Positions 46,236 through 57,830 of a stretch of DNA of 64,000 nucleotides are shown here, in pieces. Made by a program: the position numbers and the translations under genes. Under the pieces are notes generated by a model. That model ran no database searches and was not told where the DNA came from. It saw only the letters and a program-made list of their open reading frames with translations. The stretch's first letter is position 1, and the number at the start of each line of letters is the position of its first letter. This DNA comes from Numida meleagris (lineage: Eukaryota; Chordata; Aves; Galliformes; Numididae), in contig NC_034438.1 in NCBI RefSeq assembly GCF_002078875.1, positions 16,043,964 through 16,107,963 of the forward strand, written 5' to 3'.

Positions 46236-47700
46236 GAAGTCAGGAAATGAAGACAAGGGACTGGCATGTCTGAACTAGGGCCTGCTAATCAAACTGAAGA
46301 AGTGCAGAGACAGTGGAAACAGGGACAGGTACTGTGGGTAGAGTATAAGGAAGCTGCTAGGCCGTGTAGGGATGGGGTCAGGAAAGCCAAGGCCTAGCTT
46401 GAACTAAACATGACAAGGGGTGCCAAGAAGAACAAGACTTCTAAAGGTACCTCAATCAGACAAGAAAAGTCCTAGAGGGTGTACCCCCCCCCCCCCCCCA
46501 ATGAGTGACACAGACAAGCTGGTAATAATAAACAAGGAGAAAACTGGGGTGCTCAACAATTTTTGCCTCCATCTTCTGTGATAACTGCTTGTCACACAGC
46601 CCTCAAATGATTGGTTCAGGAGGGGATTGAGAAAGCAACATCTCTCCCACTGCGAGCATAGATCAGGTTCTTGACTCCTTGAGGTATCTGAACATCCACA
46701 AGTCTATGGGTCCTGACGAGATGCATCCCAGAGTCCTGAGGGAGTTGGCTGATGTAGTCGCCAAGACACTCTCAATGGTATTTGAAAAGCCATGGCAGTC
46801 AGGTGAAGTCCCTGGTGACTGGAAAAAAGGCAACATCACACCCATTTTTAAGAAGCGTAAAATGGATGACCCTGGGAACTACTAACCTGTCAGTATCACC
46901 TCTGTGCTGGGAAAGATCACGGAGCAGATCCTCCTGGAAGCTATACTGAGGTACATGGAAGACCAGGAGGTGACACAGGAGAACCAGCATAGCTTCATCA
47001 AGGGCAAATCCTGCTTGAACAACCTAGTGGCCTTCTATGATGGTGTAACTGCATCAATGGACAAGGGAAGAGCCACAAATATCATCTATCTGAACTTCAG
47101 TAAGACCTTTGACACAGTACCCCACACCATCCTACTTGCCAAATTGGAAAGATATGGATTTGATGGTGATGCCACACCCCGAGTGCTGAGTTCACTTTTG
47201 GGCCCCTCAATACAAGAAAGACATTGAGGCCCTGAAGCATGTCCAGAGAAGGACAATGAAGCTGGTGAGCGGACTGGAGGACAAGTCTTATGAGAAGCAG
47301 CTGAGGGAACTGGTACTGTTTAGCCTGGAGAGGACAAAGAGGGGAGACCTTATAGCTCTCTCTAACTACCTGAAAGGAGGTTGTGGCGATGTGGGGGTCA
47401 GCCTCTTCTCCCACGTGATTGGTGACAGGACTAGAGATAATGGCTTTAAGTTCCAGCAGTGGAGGTTCAGGTTAGATATTAGGAAATATTTATTCTCTGA
47501 AAGAGTGGTCAGATGCTGGAATGAGCTGACCCAGGGAGTTGATTGGCTGACCATGCCTGGAGGTATTCAATAACTGTTTAGATATTGTACTAAGGGACAT
47601 GGTTTATTGGGGAAATATTGGTGGTAGATGGGCAGTTAGTCTAGATGATCTTGGTGGTCCTTTGAAACCTTGGTGATTCTATGATACTGTGATTCTATCT
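46236..47700 (+). repeat. CR1 LINE, about 1.5 kb, with RT core and 3' end
   Basis: Sense CR1 with ORF2 pieces: the linker before RT (46236-46560, with a C16 run at 46484-46499), then [19 protein letters not shown] and [13 protein letters not shown], the RT motif A region. There is a jump near 47180 directly to the ORF2 C-terminus and the tail GGTGATTCTATGATACTG. It carries several stops, so it is a dead copy with an internal deletion. Confidence 0.9.
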
Positions 47701-47879
47701 GCCCTGAGAAAACCTCCTCCAGCAACACAGTAAGATTAAAAGACAGTAACTTCTCAACTATTCATTTTTTTATTGTCTCTTAAGACAAGAATACAAAGGA
47801 CATGGTCTCACACCGCATTCTTATCTCTAAATAGAAGAGATACAGGTTTGTAGGGCAGACTGTTTAGTGGGTAAGGATT
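47701..47879. other. Short unique spacer between two CR1 3' ends
   Basis: About 180 bases without a recognised feature, lying between a plus and a minus CR1 copy. Confidence 0.5.
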
Positions 47880-48375
47880 TACAGAATCACAGAATCACAG
47901 AGGTTGGAATGGACATCAAGAGATTACCGAGTCCAACCCCAGTGCTAAAGCAGGTAACTTACAATAGGTCACACAGGTAGGAGTCCAAAGGGGCCCTGAA
48001 TGTCTCCATAGAAGGAGACTCCTTCTCTCTGTGCAACCTGTTTCAGTGCTTCATCAGTCTTACCATAAAGTTCTTCTGCATGTTAGTACAGAACTTTCTA
48101 TGTTCAAGCTTTAGACCATTACTCCTTGCCTTATCTCTACACACCACTGAGAAGAGCCTGGCCTCATCCATTTGTCTCCAACTCCCTTTAGATATTTATA
48201 ATCATTTATCAGATCCCCTCTCAGTCTTCTTTTCCCCAGGCTGAACAGGCAAGGTTACTCAGCCTTTCCTCTTAAGGGAGATGTTCCAGGCCCCCAGTCA
48301 TCTCTGTGGCTCTCCACTAGACTCCTTCTAAGAGATCCCTGCCTTTTTTTGAACTAGAGAGCCCAGAAATGGTTG
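47880..48375 (-). repeat. CR1 LINE fragment, diverged subfamily
   Basis: It starts ACAGAATCACAGAATCACAG and passes through CGAGTCCAACCCCAGTGCTA, then TCCCCTCTCAGTCTTCTTTT, to GGAGATGTTCCAGGCCCCC. It is the reverse complement of a CR1 3' part that differs from the other copies in the window. Confidence 0.85.
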
Positions 48376-48384
48376 GAAGATCAC

Positions 48385-49375
48385 AGCTAGAGGGTTGTGG
48401 TAAATGGCTCTATTTCCAAGTGGAGGCTGGTGATGAGCGATGTCCCCCACTGTCCATCTTGGGGCAACATCTTTATTAATGACATAGATGACAGAATTGA
48501 GGCCTCAGCAAATTTGCAGACAACACCAAGCTGAGTGGTGCAGCTGAAACAATAGAAGGAAGGGATTGCCATCCAAAGGGGCCTGGACAGTCTTGGAAAG
48601 TGAGTCCACATGAACAGAATGAGGTTCAACAAGGTCAAGTAGAAGGTGTTGCGCTTGGGCCGAGGCAATCCCAAATATGAGTACAGACTGGGAGAATAAC
48701 TCATTGACAGCAGCCCTGCAGAGAAGGACTTGGGGGTCCTGGTGGATGAAAAGCTGGACATGAGCCAGCAGTGTGTGCTTGCAGCCTGGAGTGCCAACAG
48801 TATCGTGGGCTGCATCAAAAGAGAGAAGGCCAGCAGGGAGACGGAGGAGTTTGTTCCCCTCTGCTCTGCCCTCATGAGGCCTCATCTGGAATACAGTGTC
48901 CAGGAGTGGGGCTCCCAACTCAGAAAGGATGTGGAGCTGTTGGCACAGGTCTAGAGGAGGGCCACAAAGATCAGAGAGCTGAAGCACCTCTACTGTGAAG
49001 ATAGACTGATGGATCTGGGCTTTTTCAGTCTGGAGAAGAGAAGACCCAGGGGAGACCTCATTACGACCTTCCAATATTTAAAGGGAGATTATAAGCAGGA
49101 AGGAAGTCAACTTTTTAGACTAAAGGAGAGGAGATTTAGATTACACATCAGGGGAAAGTTTTTCACAGAGAGAGAGGTGAGGTGCTGGAACAGGTTTCCC
49201 AGAGAGGCTGTGGATGCTCCATCCCTGGAGGTACTCAAGGCCAGGCTGGATGGGGCCTTGGGCATCCTGATCTAGTGCTTGACCTAGGGTTAGTAGCCCT
49301 GCCAACAGCAAGGGGTTGGAACTTGATGACGTTTGATATCCCTTCCAACCCAAGTCATTCAATGATTCTAAGATT
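48385..49375 (+). repeat. CR1 LINE fragment, about 1 kb, 3' half of ORF2
   Basis: Sense CR1 beginning within RT (VVVNGSISKW-like). It continues [20 protein letters not shown], then [20 protein letters not shown] and GFFSLEKRRPRGDLITTFQY, and ends with TTCAATGATTCTAAGATTCT. It is 5' truncated, with frame breaks in the first half. The minus-strand ORFs here (48387-49074) are antisense shadows. Confidence 0.92.
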
Positions 49376-51784
49376 CTTCAGATTGCTTCACATTAAATGT
49401 TATTCCTCCTGCAATAATGAGATACTCTCCATAACAAACATTTCCTTCATGTAATCTTCCATCATAGAACCTTTGCATCTTGTTAGAGGATCTCAATTTG
49501 TCCTAAAAATGCATGTAGTTTTGCAGTGGTTTGAGCCAACATTGTCCATGATATATAATTCATATGGGGGAATTATATACACGAGCCTTGCTTGTTGAGA
49601 GTTCTCATCTCTGGGCCCATATTAATGGCCACTGATGTGCTGTCTGTTGTTTCCATGCTCACAAAACACCAGTGTCAAGGGAATATTATTCTTGATTCAG
49701 TCATTTTACACTGTGCCACAACAGATGCCAGTATACATCAAACTTCTTGGGTTCAGCTTAAAATTTCCCACAGCCACATTAGCCAGAAAAAAAAAAAAAA
49801 TGAACTGATGACACTGGTATTATGGTTTTGGAGACTCTCAGGAATTTCAGAAACTAGTGATCTGGGTTTTTGCAGTTTATCTGAGGGATTTGTTATTTGA
49901 GGATCTTAGATTACAAAATTCATTCAGAGTCTCTGGCCTTCTTTGCAACACAGTTTTCCAATATTTGAAAACATGCCTCTAGATATCAACACACTAGAAA
50001 CAACAAATGTAATTAGAAAGCAAAGCAAGTATTCTGAGACACTGCTGCAACATGGTTTGTCTCTTCATACACAGCACCTTCAGGTTTCAACTATTTTTGA
50101 GGGCCTGCCAGCTTGCAACCTAAAAATTTTTCTTGTAGGATGGTAAGATTTTTGCAATCTGATAAGGAATTATTTGTGCATCTAGTCAACTAGATGACAT
50201 TTAATCCTGTTATCAGGTTTATCCCCCCACAGTCCAGTCTGATATTTCATCTTTAACTCAAAGTTCAGCAGCAAATGGAAAGTAATTGAGGAAAAGTACA
50301 GTTGGCAATAGCTCCAATTTAGCAGTTATGAATGTAATGAAAATTATTTTCTTGGAGACTAAGCATTATTTGTTTACAATCTGCAAACAATATAAGAAAA
50401 AAAAAAAGCAAACTAAAACTATGTACTAAGACTGAAATCAATCTCACCTCATTCATATGTGATTAAGCAGGGTTTCTTTAGCAAGTCAGGTTTGGTTAAA
50501 AAATGCTTAGCGAATGACTAAGTAACCCTTTGTGACAGACAAATAAAAAGGAAGAAGAAATGAGTTTTAATTCCACAAACCAGACAATAGTTACTATGCT
50601 TTTAAAGTAAAATTTTCAAGGATGTGAGAAAAAGGAATGTTTTTTAGCAGTTTCTCATCTTCTTGTCACACACCTGTAACTTCTGTCTGATAAATATCTG
50701 GGAGAAGGTACCTAGTGCTGTTAGGAGTGGTTATTGGAGCTGTATCAATGTTAATTCTCTGGGAAATGGGCTGAAGCTGCTGTAGGAGAACACTGACTGT
50801 TTTAGAAAGCATAAAATTACATAAATTAACAGGCTTTCATATTGGACCTCAATTTAGAGGATCACAAGTGAATGGGAACTTGTCTTCCCAATCTACCCAA
50901 TATCCCATGAGCATAATTTCCAAAAAACAGACAAAACATTTGCTCACCTGGAAAGAGAATCACTAAGAGCACATATGTACTCTATGCTAGTTAGGACATA
51001 GCTCAGTCAAAACAATATGTAATCAGTAAATGTATACTGAGATATATGCTACAGAAGCAGGAGTGGAGATCGCTAAAACTTCTGCTGAGGACACGATGCA
51101 CATACTCTCTGCCTTTTGAGAGTTTTCCTTTGAACTCTGACTTGAATATCAATTTCATATTTTTTTCAGAAGACAGCTTGGCTTTAAAGGATGTGAATAT
51201 TGTTCCTTCAAGTCTGTGCTTCACATAAAAAATCTATACTTCTCTCTGCCAGCTCCTGTGTTTTTCCTTTGAAATCCTTACTTTACTTTACAATCCCTTG
51301 CAGTTCCTCTGAGGTTCATGTTACACAGCTAAGAAAGCAAGTGTATACTGACCTAGTTGGACTTTCAAACATTTTGCCAACATCTATTGTGAGACTTTGT
51401 TATCCCTATTAGTCCTTTTCTGTTCATCACTCACAGGTGTAGTGGAAAACAGATCATTCGGTTTAAAATGTTTATTCTTTGTTGGATCGTGTAACAGGAT
51501 CTGTTACTCTTAAATCACCATGTAAGAAAATCCCTTTCCACAGGTGGATTTGGATGATTCCCAGAGGATCTGAGGTGGATAGGGAGATGAAGGAGGGAAC
51601 TCCATATGTTTTAAGTTGATCACCTCTTTGCCAGGGTTAACCTACCTGTCGGGATTAACCATGGCAATCGTAGATGTTAGATCATGACTTTCTAAAGTTA
51701 GGAACAGGCTCTAAATGTGAGATTCTGTTTTCTTCCTCATGCATGTGTATGTTTGTGTGCCAGGGGAGAAGGGCTCACCATATT
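49376..51784. other. Intergenic DNA, no feature recognised
   Basis: About 2.4 kb of AT-rich sequence with A tracts near 49788 and 50397. Chance ORFs only. Confidence 0.5.
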
Positions 51785-52822
51785 ACTTTTGCTGAATAAA
51801 AAACTGGCTGGATGACCAGGCCCAGAAAGTGGTGGTGAATGGAGTTAAATCCAGCTGGCGACCAGTCATGAGTGGTGTTCCCCAGGGGTCAGTGCTGGGG
51901 CCTGTCTTATTCAATATCTTTATTGATGACCTGGACGAGGGCATTGAGTGCACCTTCAGCAGGTTTGCAGATGACACCGAGTTGGCAGGGAGTGCCAATC
52001 TGCCTGGGGGTGGGAAGGCCCTACAGAGAGATCTGGACAGGCTGGATCTCTGGGCTGAAGCCAATGGGATGAGGTTCAACAAGACCAAGTGCCGGGTCCT
52101 GCACTTTGGCCACAACAACCCCAGGCAACGCTACAGGCTTGGGGAATAGTGGCTGAAAGACTGGGTAGAGGAAAGAGACCTGGGGATATTGGTCAACACA
52201 GCTGAACATGCACCAGCAGTGTGCCCAGGTGGCCAAGAAGGCCAATGGCATTCTGACTTGCAACAGAAACAGCAGCAGCAAGGAAGTGATCCTGCCTCTG
52301 TTCTCAGCACCCGTGAGGCTGTAATTCAAGTACTGTGCTCAGTTTTGGGCACCTCACTGCAAGAAAGATATTGAGGCCCTGCAGTGTGTCACCTCACCCT
52401 GAGCTGGTGAGGGGTCTGGAGTACAACTCTTAAGAGGAATGGCTGAGGGACATGGGATTGTTCATTCTGGAGAAGAAGAGGTTCAGGGGAGACCTTATTG
52501 CTCTCCACAACTACCTGAAGGGAGGTATGGGTTCTTCCATTTAACTAGCAGTAGGACTAGAGGGAATGACCTCAAGTTGCACCACGGGAGATTCAGGTTG
52601 GACATTAAGAAATACTTATGTTTCAAAAGAGTGGTCAGGAGCTGGAACGGGCTGCTCCAGGGAAGTGGTAGAATCACTGACCCTGAAGGTGTTCAATAAA
52701 CATTTAGATGTTGTACTGAGGGACATAGTTTAGTGGGCAACATTGGCAATATACAGACTGGATGATCTTAGAGGTCCTTTCCAGCCTTGGTGATTCTATG
52801 ATTCTATAATTCTAAGATTCTA
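51785..52822 (+). repeat. CR1 LINE fragment with RT active-site region
   Basis: The best preserved RT piece in the window. From 51829 the frame reads [20 protein letters not shown], then [13 protein letters not shown], where FADD is the catalytic Y/F-x-D-D box, then [20 protein letters not shown]. Later parts are frameshifted. The 3' end is GGTGATTCTATGATTCTATA. It is 5' truncated. Confidence 0.93.
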
Positions 52823-53764
52823 CTTTACATACTACTTTACACGCTACTTCACATATTACATTGTGCTTTAGATGTCTGACACATCCGACCTGCTGAATTA
52901 AATGTCTGCTTTTTCCTCTAAGTCAACGGCGTGGGCATCACTGAGATCAGCTGTCTACTCTTTACATTATGAAGCTTTCAAAGGTGACTGAGACTATAGG
53001 GTACTTTCATCTGTGACTAATCTTATCTCCTCTGTACAGATTTCCAAATGGGATAGACAATATACCCTTCTGAAAGTGCTTACATCATTAAAAAAGCAAT
53101 ATTAAAAGCACAAAAATATTAAATACAGAAATATTAAAGTCAAAACAGATATAATGATCTCAATAGTGGCTTAAAATGAAATCATAAAATAAGCTAAACA
53201 TGAAAAATAATGGATTCTGTTTGGTAAATCAATTTAAGAGAAAACTGTAAGTTAGCCCAATAGCAAAAGCACATGAAAGGACTGGTATCAGCTCATTATA
53301 AATATCTATGTAGTGTCAAGTCATGTCCTTTGATGTTAAAAGTAGATATCTATGGGAAAAAAAAAAAAAAAGGAAAAACAGGACTAAGGCAAGACTATCG
53401 TCCCACAAAAACTCTTGGCTCCATGTTTTTGCAGTGCAAGGTCTCTACAGGCTGGGAAGATTTCAGTATGTTTATTAATCATTGGCATATTTCTCTTCCC
53501 CAGTTATGACTGGGAACTCAGGATAGCCTTAAACTTCCAGTACTCTGTGTCACCGAGGTATGCAGCTGACTGTACACAGATAGAAAATCCATCCTCTTTT
53601 GCCTGTGCTCTTCTTGATACATGGTAAGTTCGTCAGACTGCCCTAACTCACCAGTTGTAGAAGACAGCATCCAACTGACCCCATCACTCTCACCCACGCC
53701 CTTTCTAATACTATACATGTACTATTGCCTTTTAAGACATCCCTTTTCTGGAGGCAAATGTCCT
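52823..53764. other. Intergenic DNA, no feature recognised
   Basis: AT-rich sequence with an A-rich tract near 53358. Short ORFs without homology. Confidence 0.5.
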
Positions 53765-54349
53765 TGTTGTGGTTCAACCCAGCAGCAGCTCAGCACCACA
53801 CAGTCATTCGTTCGCTCCCCCCTCCCAGTGGGATGAGGGAGAGAATCAGAAAGAAAAAGATCAGGAAACAAAGTAGAACTTGTGAGTTGAGAGAAAATCT
53901 ATTACTTAGACAGAAGAGGAAGAGAGAAGGAAAACAATAATAGTAATGATAATAGTATAATATATATTTATGGAACAAGTGATGCACAAGCAATGGCTCA
54001 CCACCCACTGACTGATGACCAGCCAGCCCCATGCAGTGGGTGCCTCCATGCCAAACTCCTTACTGTTTTCAAGTTATTTCACGTGATGTCATATGGTATG
54101 GAATATCCCTTCGGCTAGTTTAGGTCATCTGTCCTGGTTCTGTCCCCTCCCAGCTCTTTGTGCCCCCTAGCCTCTTGCTGGCAGGATCGTGAAAGAAGTT
54201 GAAATGTCTTTGGTTCTGTGCAACACTGCTCAGAAACAACGAAAACGTCGGTTTGGTACCTACTTTGTTTTTCTCCCAAAGCCAAAGTATAGCATCATAC
54301 CAGACACTATGAGGGAAAAAACAACTCTGTCCCTGCTGAAATTAGGACA
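53765..54349 (-). mobile_element. Solitary LTR of an avian endogenous retrovirus
   Basis: On the minus strand it begins TGTCCTAATTTCAGCAGGGA and ends GGGTTGAACCACAACA, a TG...CA element of about 585 bases. It resembles from memory a widespread bird endogenous-retrovirus LTR, including the stretches ATGTCATATGGTATGGAATA and CTCCCCCCTCCCAGTGGGAT read on the plus strand. No internal viral genes flank it, so it is a solo LTR. The target duplication is not clear. The 100-codon ORF at 54189-54491 starts inside it and is not a gene. Confidence 0.75.
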
Positions 54350-57240
54350 CCTAACTTACTTAATTAGCCTTTGTATTCTAGGTCTACTGTGGAACTTTGA
54401 GATGAATGAAGCAAAATTGCACAGCACTGAAATTTTGTGTTTTGGGCAGGAGTATGACAAAGTGCTGGTTTGTGCTCTATTAATTGCTTAAGCAATTCCT
54501 AACATTTCAGCTGGGAGGGCAATAATTGACCTTTTCCAACTTATTATAAAAATTGAATTATTACTAAGGTCTAAACGACATTCTAACTGCTATTTTTAAT
54601 ATTTCCTTTTTTTGTTGTTGTTGATTTTTTTCTTTTTTGAAGCTTATTCTTCCTTCAGTGCAGTCTTTGACATAACATTTTTTTTTGCTACAGACGTGTG
54701 TCTGCCAAAAATAATAACTGCTTGGTGGCCCTTTCCTCTGACATCTTCAGAAACATCAAAGGAGTGACCTGGAGCCATACACCTTTGCCTCACTGCTGCA
54801 ATTTACATCATCTTGATGAGAGCCCCTCCCGGAATTACATTAACAAAAAACTCCAACGTTGCACACGTCACAGAAACTCTGAGTCTGTGGGCACCCCTCA
54901 CAGATGACAAAGAATGGAAATACCTGAATGCTTGTCTGAGAAGGCTAGTATTATGTTTCTATTATGTCATCACATTAAAATTACTATATATTAGTTGTAA
55001 AATCCCAATATAGAACTCATTATTATGCAGTCAACTGATATCTTTTAAAATCAAATATTTGCACAGTTTCTTTCTTCTTTAATTCTTCATTCCTCTTGTA
55101 AATAGAAAAATTATAGTGACCTCATTGTAGTGGAACTGACCAAGATGCTTGCTTCCCTTACCACAAAAAAAAAAAAAAAAAGAAGGCTCATTTGGCATTT
55201 CCAAATGAAATAGATTCTTCCCATGTGCAACAAATCCACATTTACATACAACCAAGCCTGAAACTCTGCAAACACGCTCAGGCAGGTAGAGCGTTTTTGG
55301 CAAGTGTCCCTGTGACGAGCAGGCAAGACAGGGTGCTATAAAGGACATCAGTAAACAGCAAAGTCATGGAGAGAACAAAGTGCTTATGAGCCCCCCTTTG
55401 CAAATTAAAAAAAAAAAAAAAAGGAGCACAAACCAAGCTGTTCTGTAGATAAGTTTTTTGTTATTCTAGACACAAAATATATTAAGGAGTAATTTTCTTA
55501 TTCTTCATTCTTTCCTTAATTTCATAAGGTGCATGTGTAATATGTACAGAATAGATGGGAAAAAAAAGGTCAGAATGGTGAAATACTGCACAATGCAGGA
55601 AGTCTGGATTTCTGTAATACGCAATATGTAGTTTAGGATTATATAACAGGGTAATTAACAAATGCTTTTTAATCTATTTAAAACAGAAGTATTCAACTAA
55701 ACCTAAAAGGATGCAGTAATTCACACGGTATGTATTCTCCTTTGATCAATTATTTGCAGATACAGACAAATGTTAGTCTGGGAACTGCCTTTGTGTGTGT
55801 GAAACTATTTTTCAACATTGTGTCTGGATGAGGAAGAAAGTTTCGTATCCTGAGGGTGTGTTCATAATAAGGATGATGTAACTGAATCAAAGGCATTGTT
55901 TCTTAGGAAACCAACATGTTGGCCCTCGAAGATTATTTGTAGGTGAGATAGAGGGTGATTCCAGGTGTATATATTTATTAAGAAATATTTTTTTCCCCTG
56001 TGCTGTGGACTTTGTTTATTATTGTCCTTCCATCAGCATCTATTACTTAGTGGTTCTTTTTTCTTCTTTTTGGAAGTATAGATTTCCTTCCTTGCCCCAG
56101 AGCTGCACACATACTTACATGCTCAGCACAGATAAAGAAAGCCCAGAGCTGCTCCAACACCTGCTGCTGGAGCAGATGTTCCTGCTGTAGGTAGCTGCCC
56201 CTTGAAGCACATTCTGCAGGGCTGTTAAGGCACCAAGAAGGGACTGCATGTGAGTCATTCTCAGTAAATGATTGACTTGGAGGGAATGGTCAGAAGTAAT
56301 GATGTCCTGTGAAGTGAGTCCCTGTGCAGGCTCATGGGTTAGGCTGAGCAGCATGACATCATGAAAGAGTAAATATGTGGAATGGATCAGTGAGAATTGT
56401 TCAATGCTGGGTCTCTGCTGTACTTCCATCAAGGATCTGAATGTCCTGACAGTTTCCAAAGAGCCATGGTCCAAACCAATCAATACCTGTTGAACAATCC
56501 CACCAGTCAACAGCCCCTGTTTTAATTTAAAATTCACATTCAGAGTATTTGAAAGGAATAAGATAGTGAGAGAACACAAGTATTCTTACAGTGCCCCTGA
56601 AATAAAAGCTGAGGTCTGTGTCACACCACAAGGACATGACACAGATGATGAGCAGGGGGAGGAAGGAAGCATTTCTATTTCAAGTTTCCAGACAAACTGC
56701 CTTTTTCACTCCACTGTGTTCGTACCGGGAAGGTCAAATTTGTTCACCAAAATCATTGCTGCAAAATAGAATACCATCCAATATACAATAGGTCTCGAAA
56801 TACACCAGAGCAGTGGGACAGAGAAAAAGAAGGTATATCAAATACCATGACTATGTAGTGTTCAAACAGTGCTAATAGGGCTACAAAGGCTGAAAACTAC
56901 ACAGAACAGAGATAATCCCGCACTTTGCACTGCTTTCTAACTTCTTTGCAAGTAGAACCCTGTAGTATCATATCATTAGTGGTTTTCATTCACACTGTGT
57001 CCCTGGATGTGGGCTGGACACGTAGGGCAGCATTCTGCATGAGCAATATATCATTGCTGTCATGGCCAGCATCGGGCCGGTGGAGTGGCAAGGCTCCCAC
57101 ATCCTGTTGCACCTTTCACAGCTGAGGGCATAGTCCTCAGGAATTTCACTTAAAGAGGGAGATCCAGGTTTAAGGTAATAGAGAACAAAATATTATTATA
57201 CTCGAGGAAGACAGCCACTCCGTGCTGCTCGAGAAACCCA
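54350..57240. other. Intergenic DNA upstream of the ITGA2 promoter
   Basis: About 2.9 kb without recognised repeats. It holds A tracts near 55163 and 55407, an acceptor-like T-rich tract with TGCTACAG at 54689-54696 followed by a 69-codon ORF, and a 154-codon minus ORF at 56579-56115 (listed among the findings). Confidence 0.5.
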
Positions 57241-57597
57241 GAATTTAACCATGATTTTCAGCAGGTCCAGCTGACTCCAGAACTCGGAAAGAGGAAACCT
57301 CACCCCTCCAAGTACCGGCTCGGGGTTCTGAAGCCGGACGTCGGCAGGTCCTGTCAGCAGCGGGCGCGCACCGGCGGACTTTCATCCATCTGCCCCTCCC
57401 GGGAGCGAAACGGGGGGGGGGCCGGAGCTCCCGGCCCGCTGCAGGGACCCCGCGGAACGCTGGGGGCGGGCAAGAGGAGGAGGAAGAGGAGGAGGAGGGA
57501 TATTTCGTGGCGGCGAGGAGCAGGTGGTGCTCAGTGCCGCGCGGCCAGCTCAGGAGCGGCACTGCACCGCGCTCCCCGCTCCGCACCGCTCCGCGCC

Positions 57598-57634
57598 ATG
57601 GCCTGTGCGGGCGCGGCGCTGCTGCTGGCGCTAG
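57598..57634 (+). CDS. ITGA2: Probable ITGA2 exon 1 (signal peptide start)
   Basis: The ATG lies in a strong context (GCGCCATGG), with no upstream ATG in the preceding GC-rich leader. It encodes MACAGAALLLAL plus one base, a typical signal-peptide beginning, followed by the donor CTAG|GTAAGG. ITGA2 is the gene expected directly after ITGA1 in the same direction, and integrin alpha first exons usually end within the signal peptide in phase 1. ITGA2 encodes the alpha chain of the collagen receptor alpha2-beta1. The assignment rests mainly on synteny, because exon 2 is not in the window. Confidence 0.7.
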
Positions 57635-57802
57635 GTAAGGCTCGGGGCCGGGCGGAGCGGAGAGCGCTGCTTCTGCGCCTCTCACCGCGGCGCCGGGAAC
57701 GGGGCAGAGAGAGGCGCGGGGCGGGAGTCTGGGCCGGTGCGAGCGGACAGCGTGTGTCCCTGCGGCAGGTTCGAGCCCTGGGCCAGCACTGCGTTGGGAT
57801 TT

Positions 57803-57830
57803 CAGTAAAATGGTGGTGGTGGTGGTGCTG
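57803..57830 (+). repeat. TGG trinucleotide run
   Basis: AAAATGGTGGTGGTGGTGGT followed by GCTGG, a short microsatellite in the CpG island just downstream of the exon. Confidence 0.7.

Noticed and set aside
48387..49074. Long minus ORFs of 162 and 189 codons
   Set aside because: They are antisense to a plus-strand CR1 copy with recognisable RT and C-terminal motifs.
54189..54491. 100-codon ORF
   Set aside because: Its first half lies inside the solitary LTR and it runs out of the LTR without any protein similarity.
54697..54907. Acceptor-like tract followed by an open frame, possible exon
   Set aside because: No donor at the end of the frame and no recognised homology; a T-rich tract with CAG is common by chance.
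57245..57685. 146-codon minus ORF in the CpG island
   Set aside because: It is rich in Pro, Ala and Arg, as any GC-rich frame would be, and overlaps the ITGA2 exon antisense.
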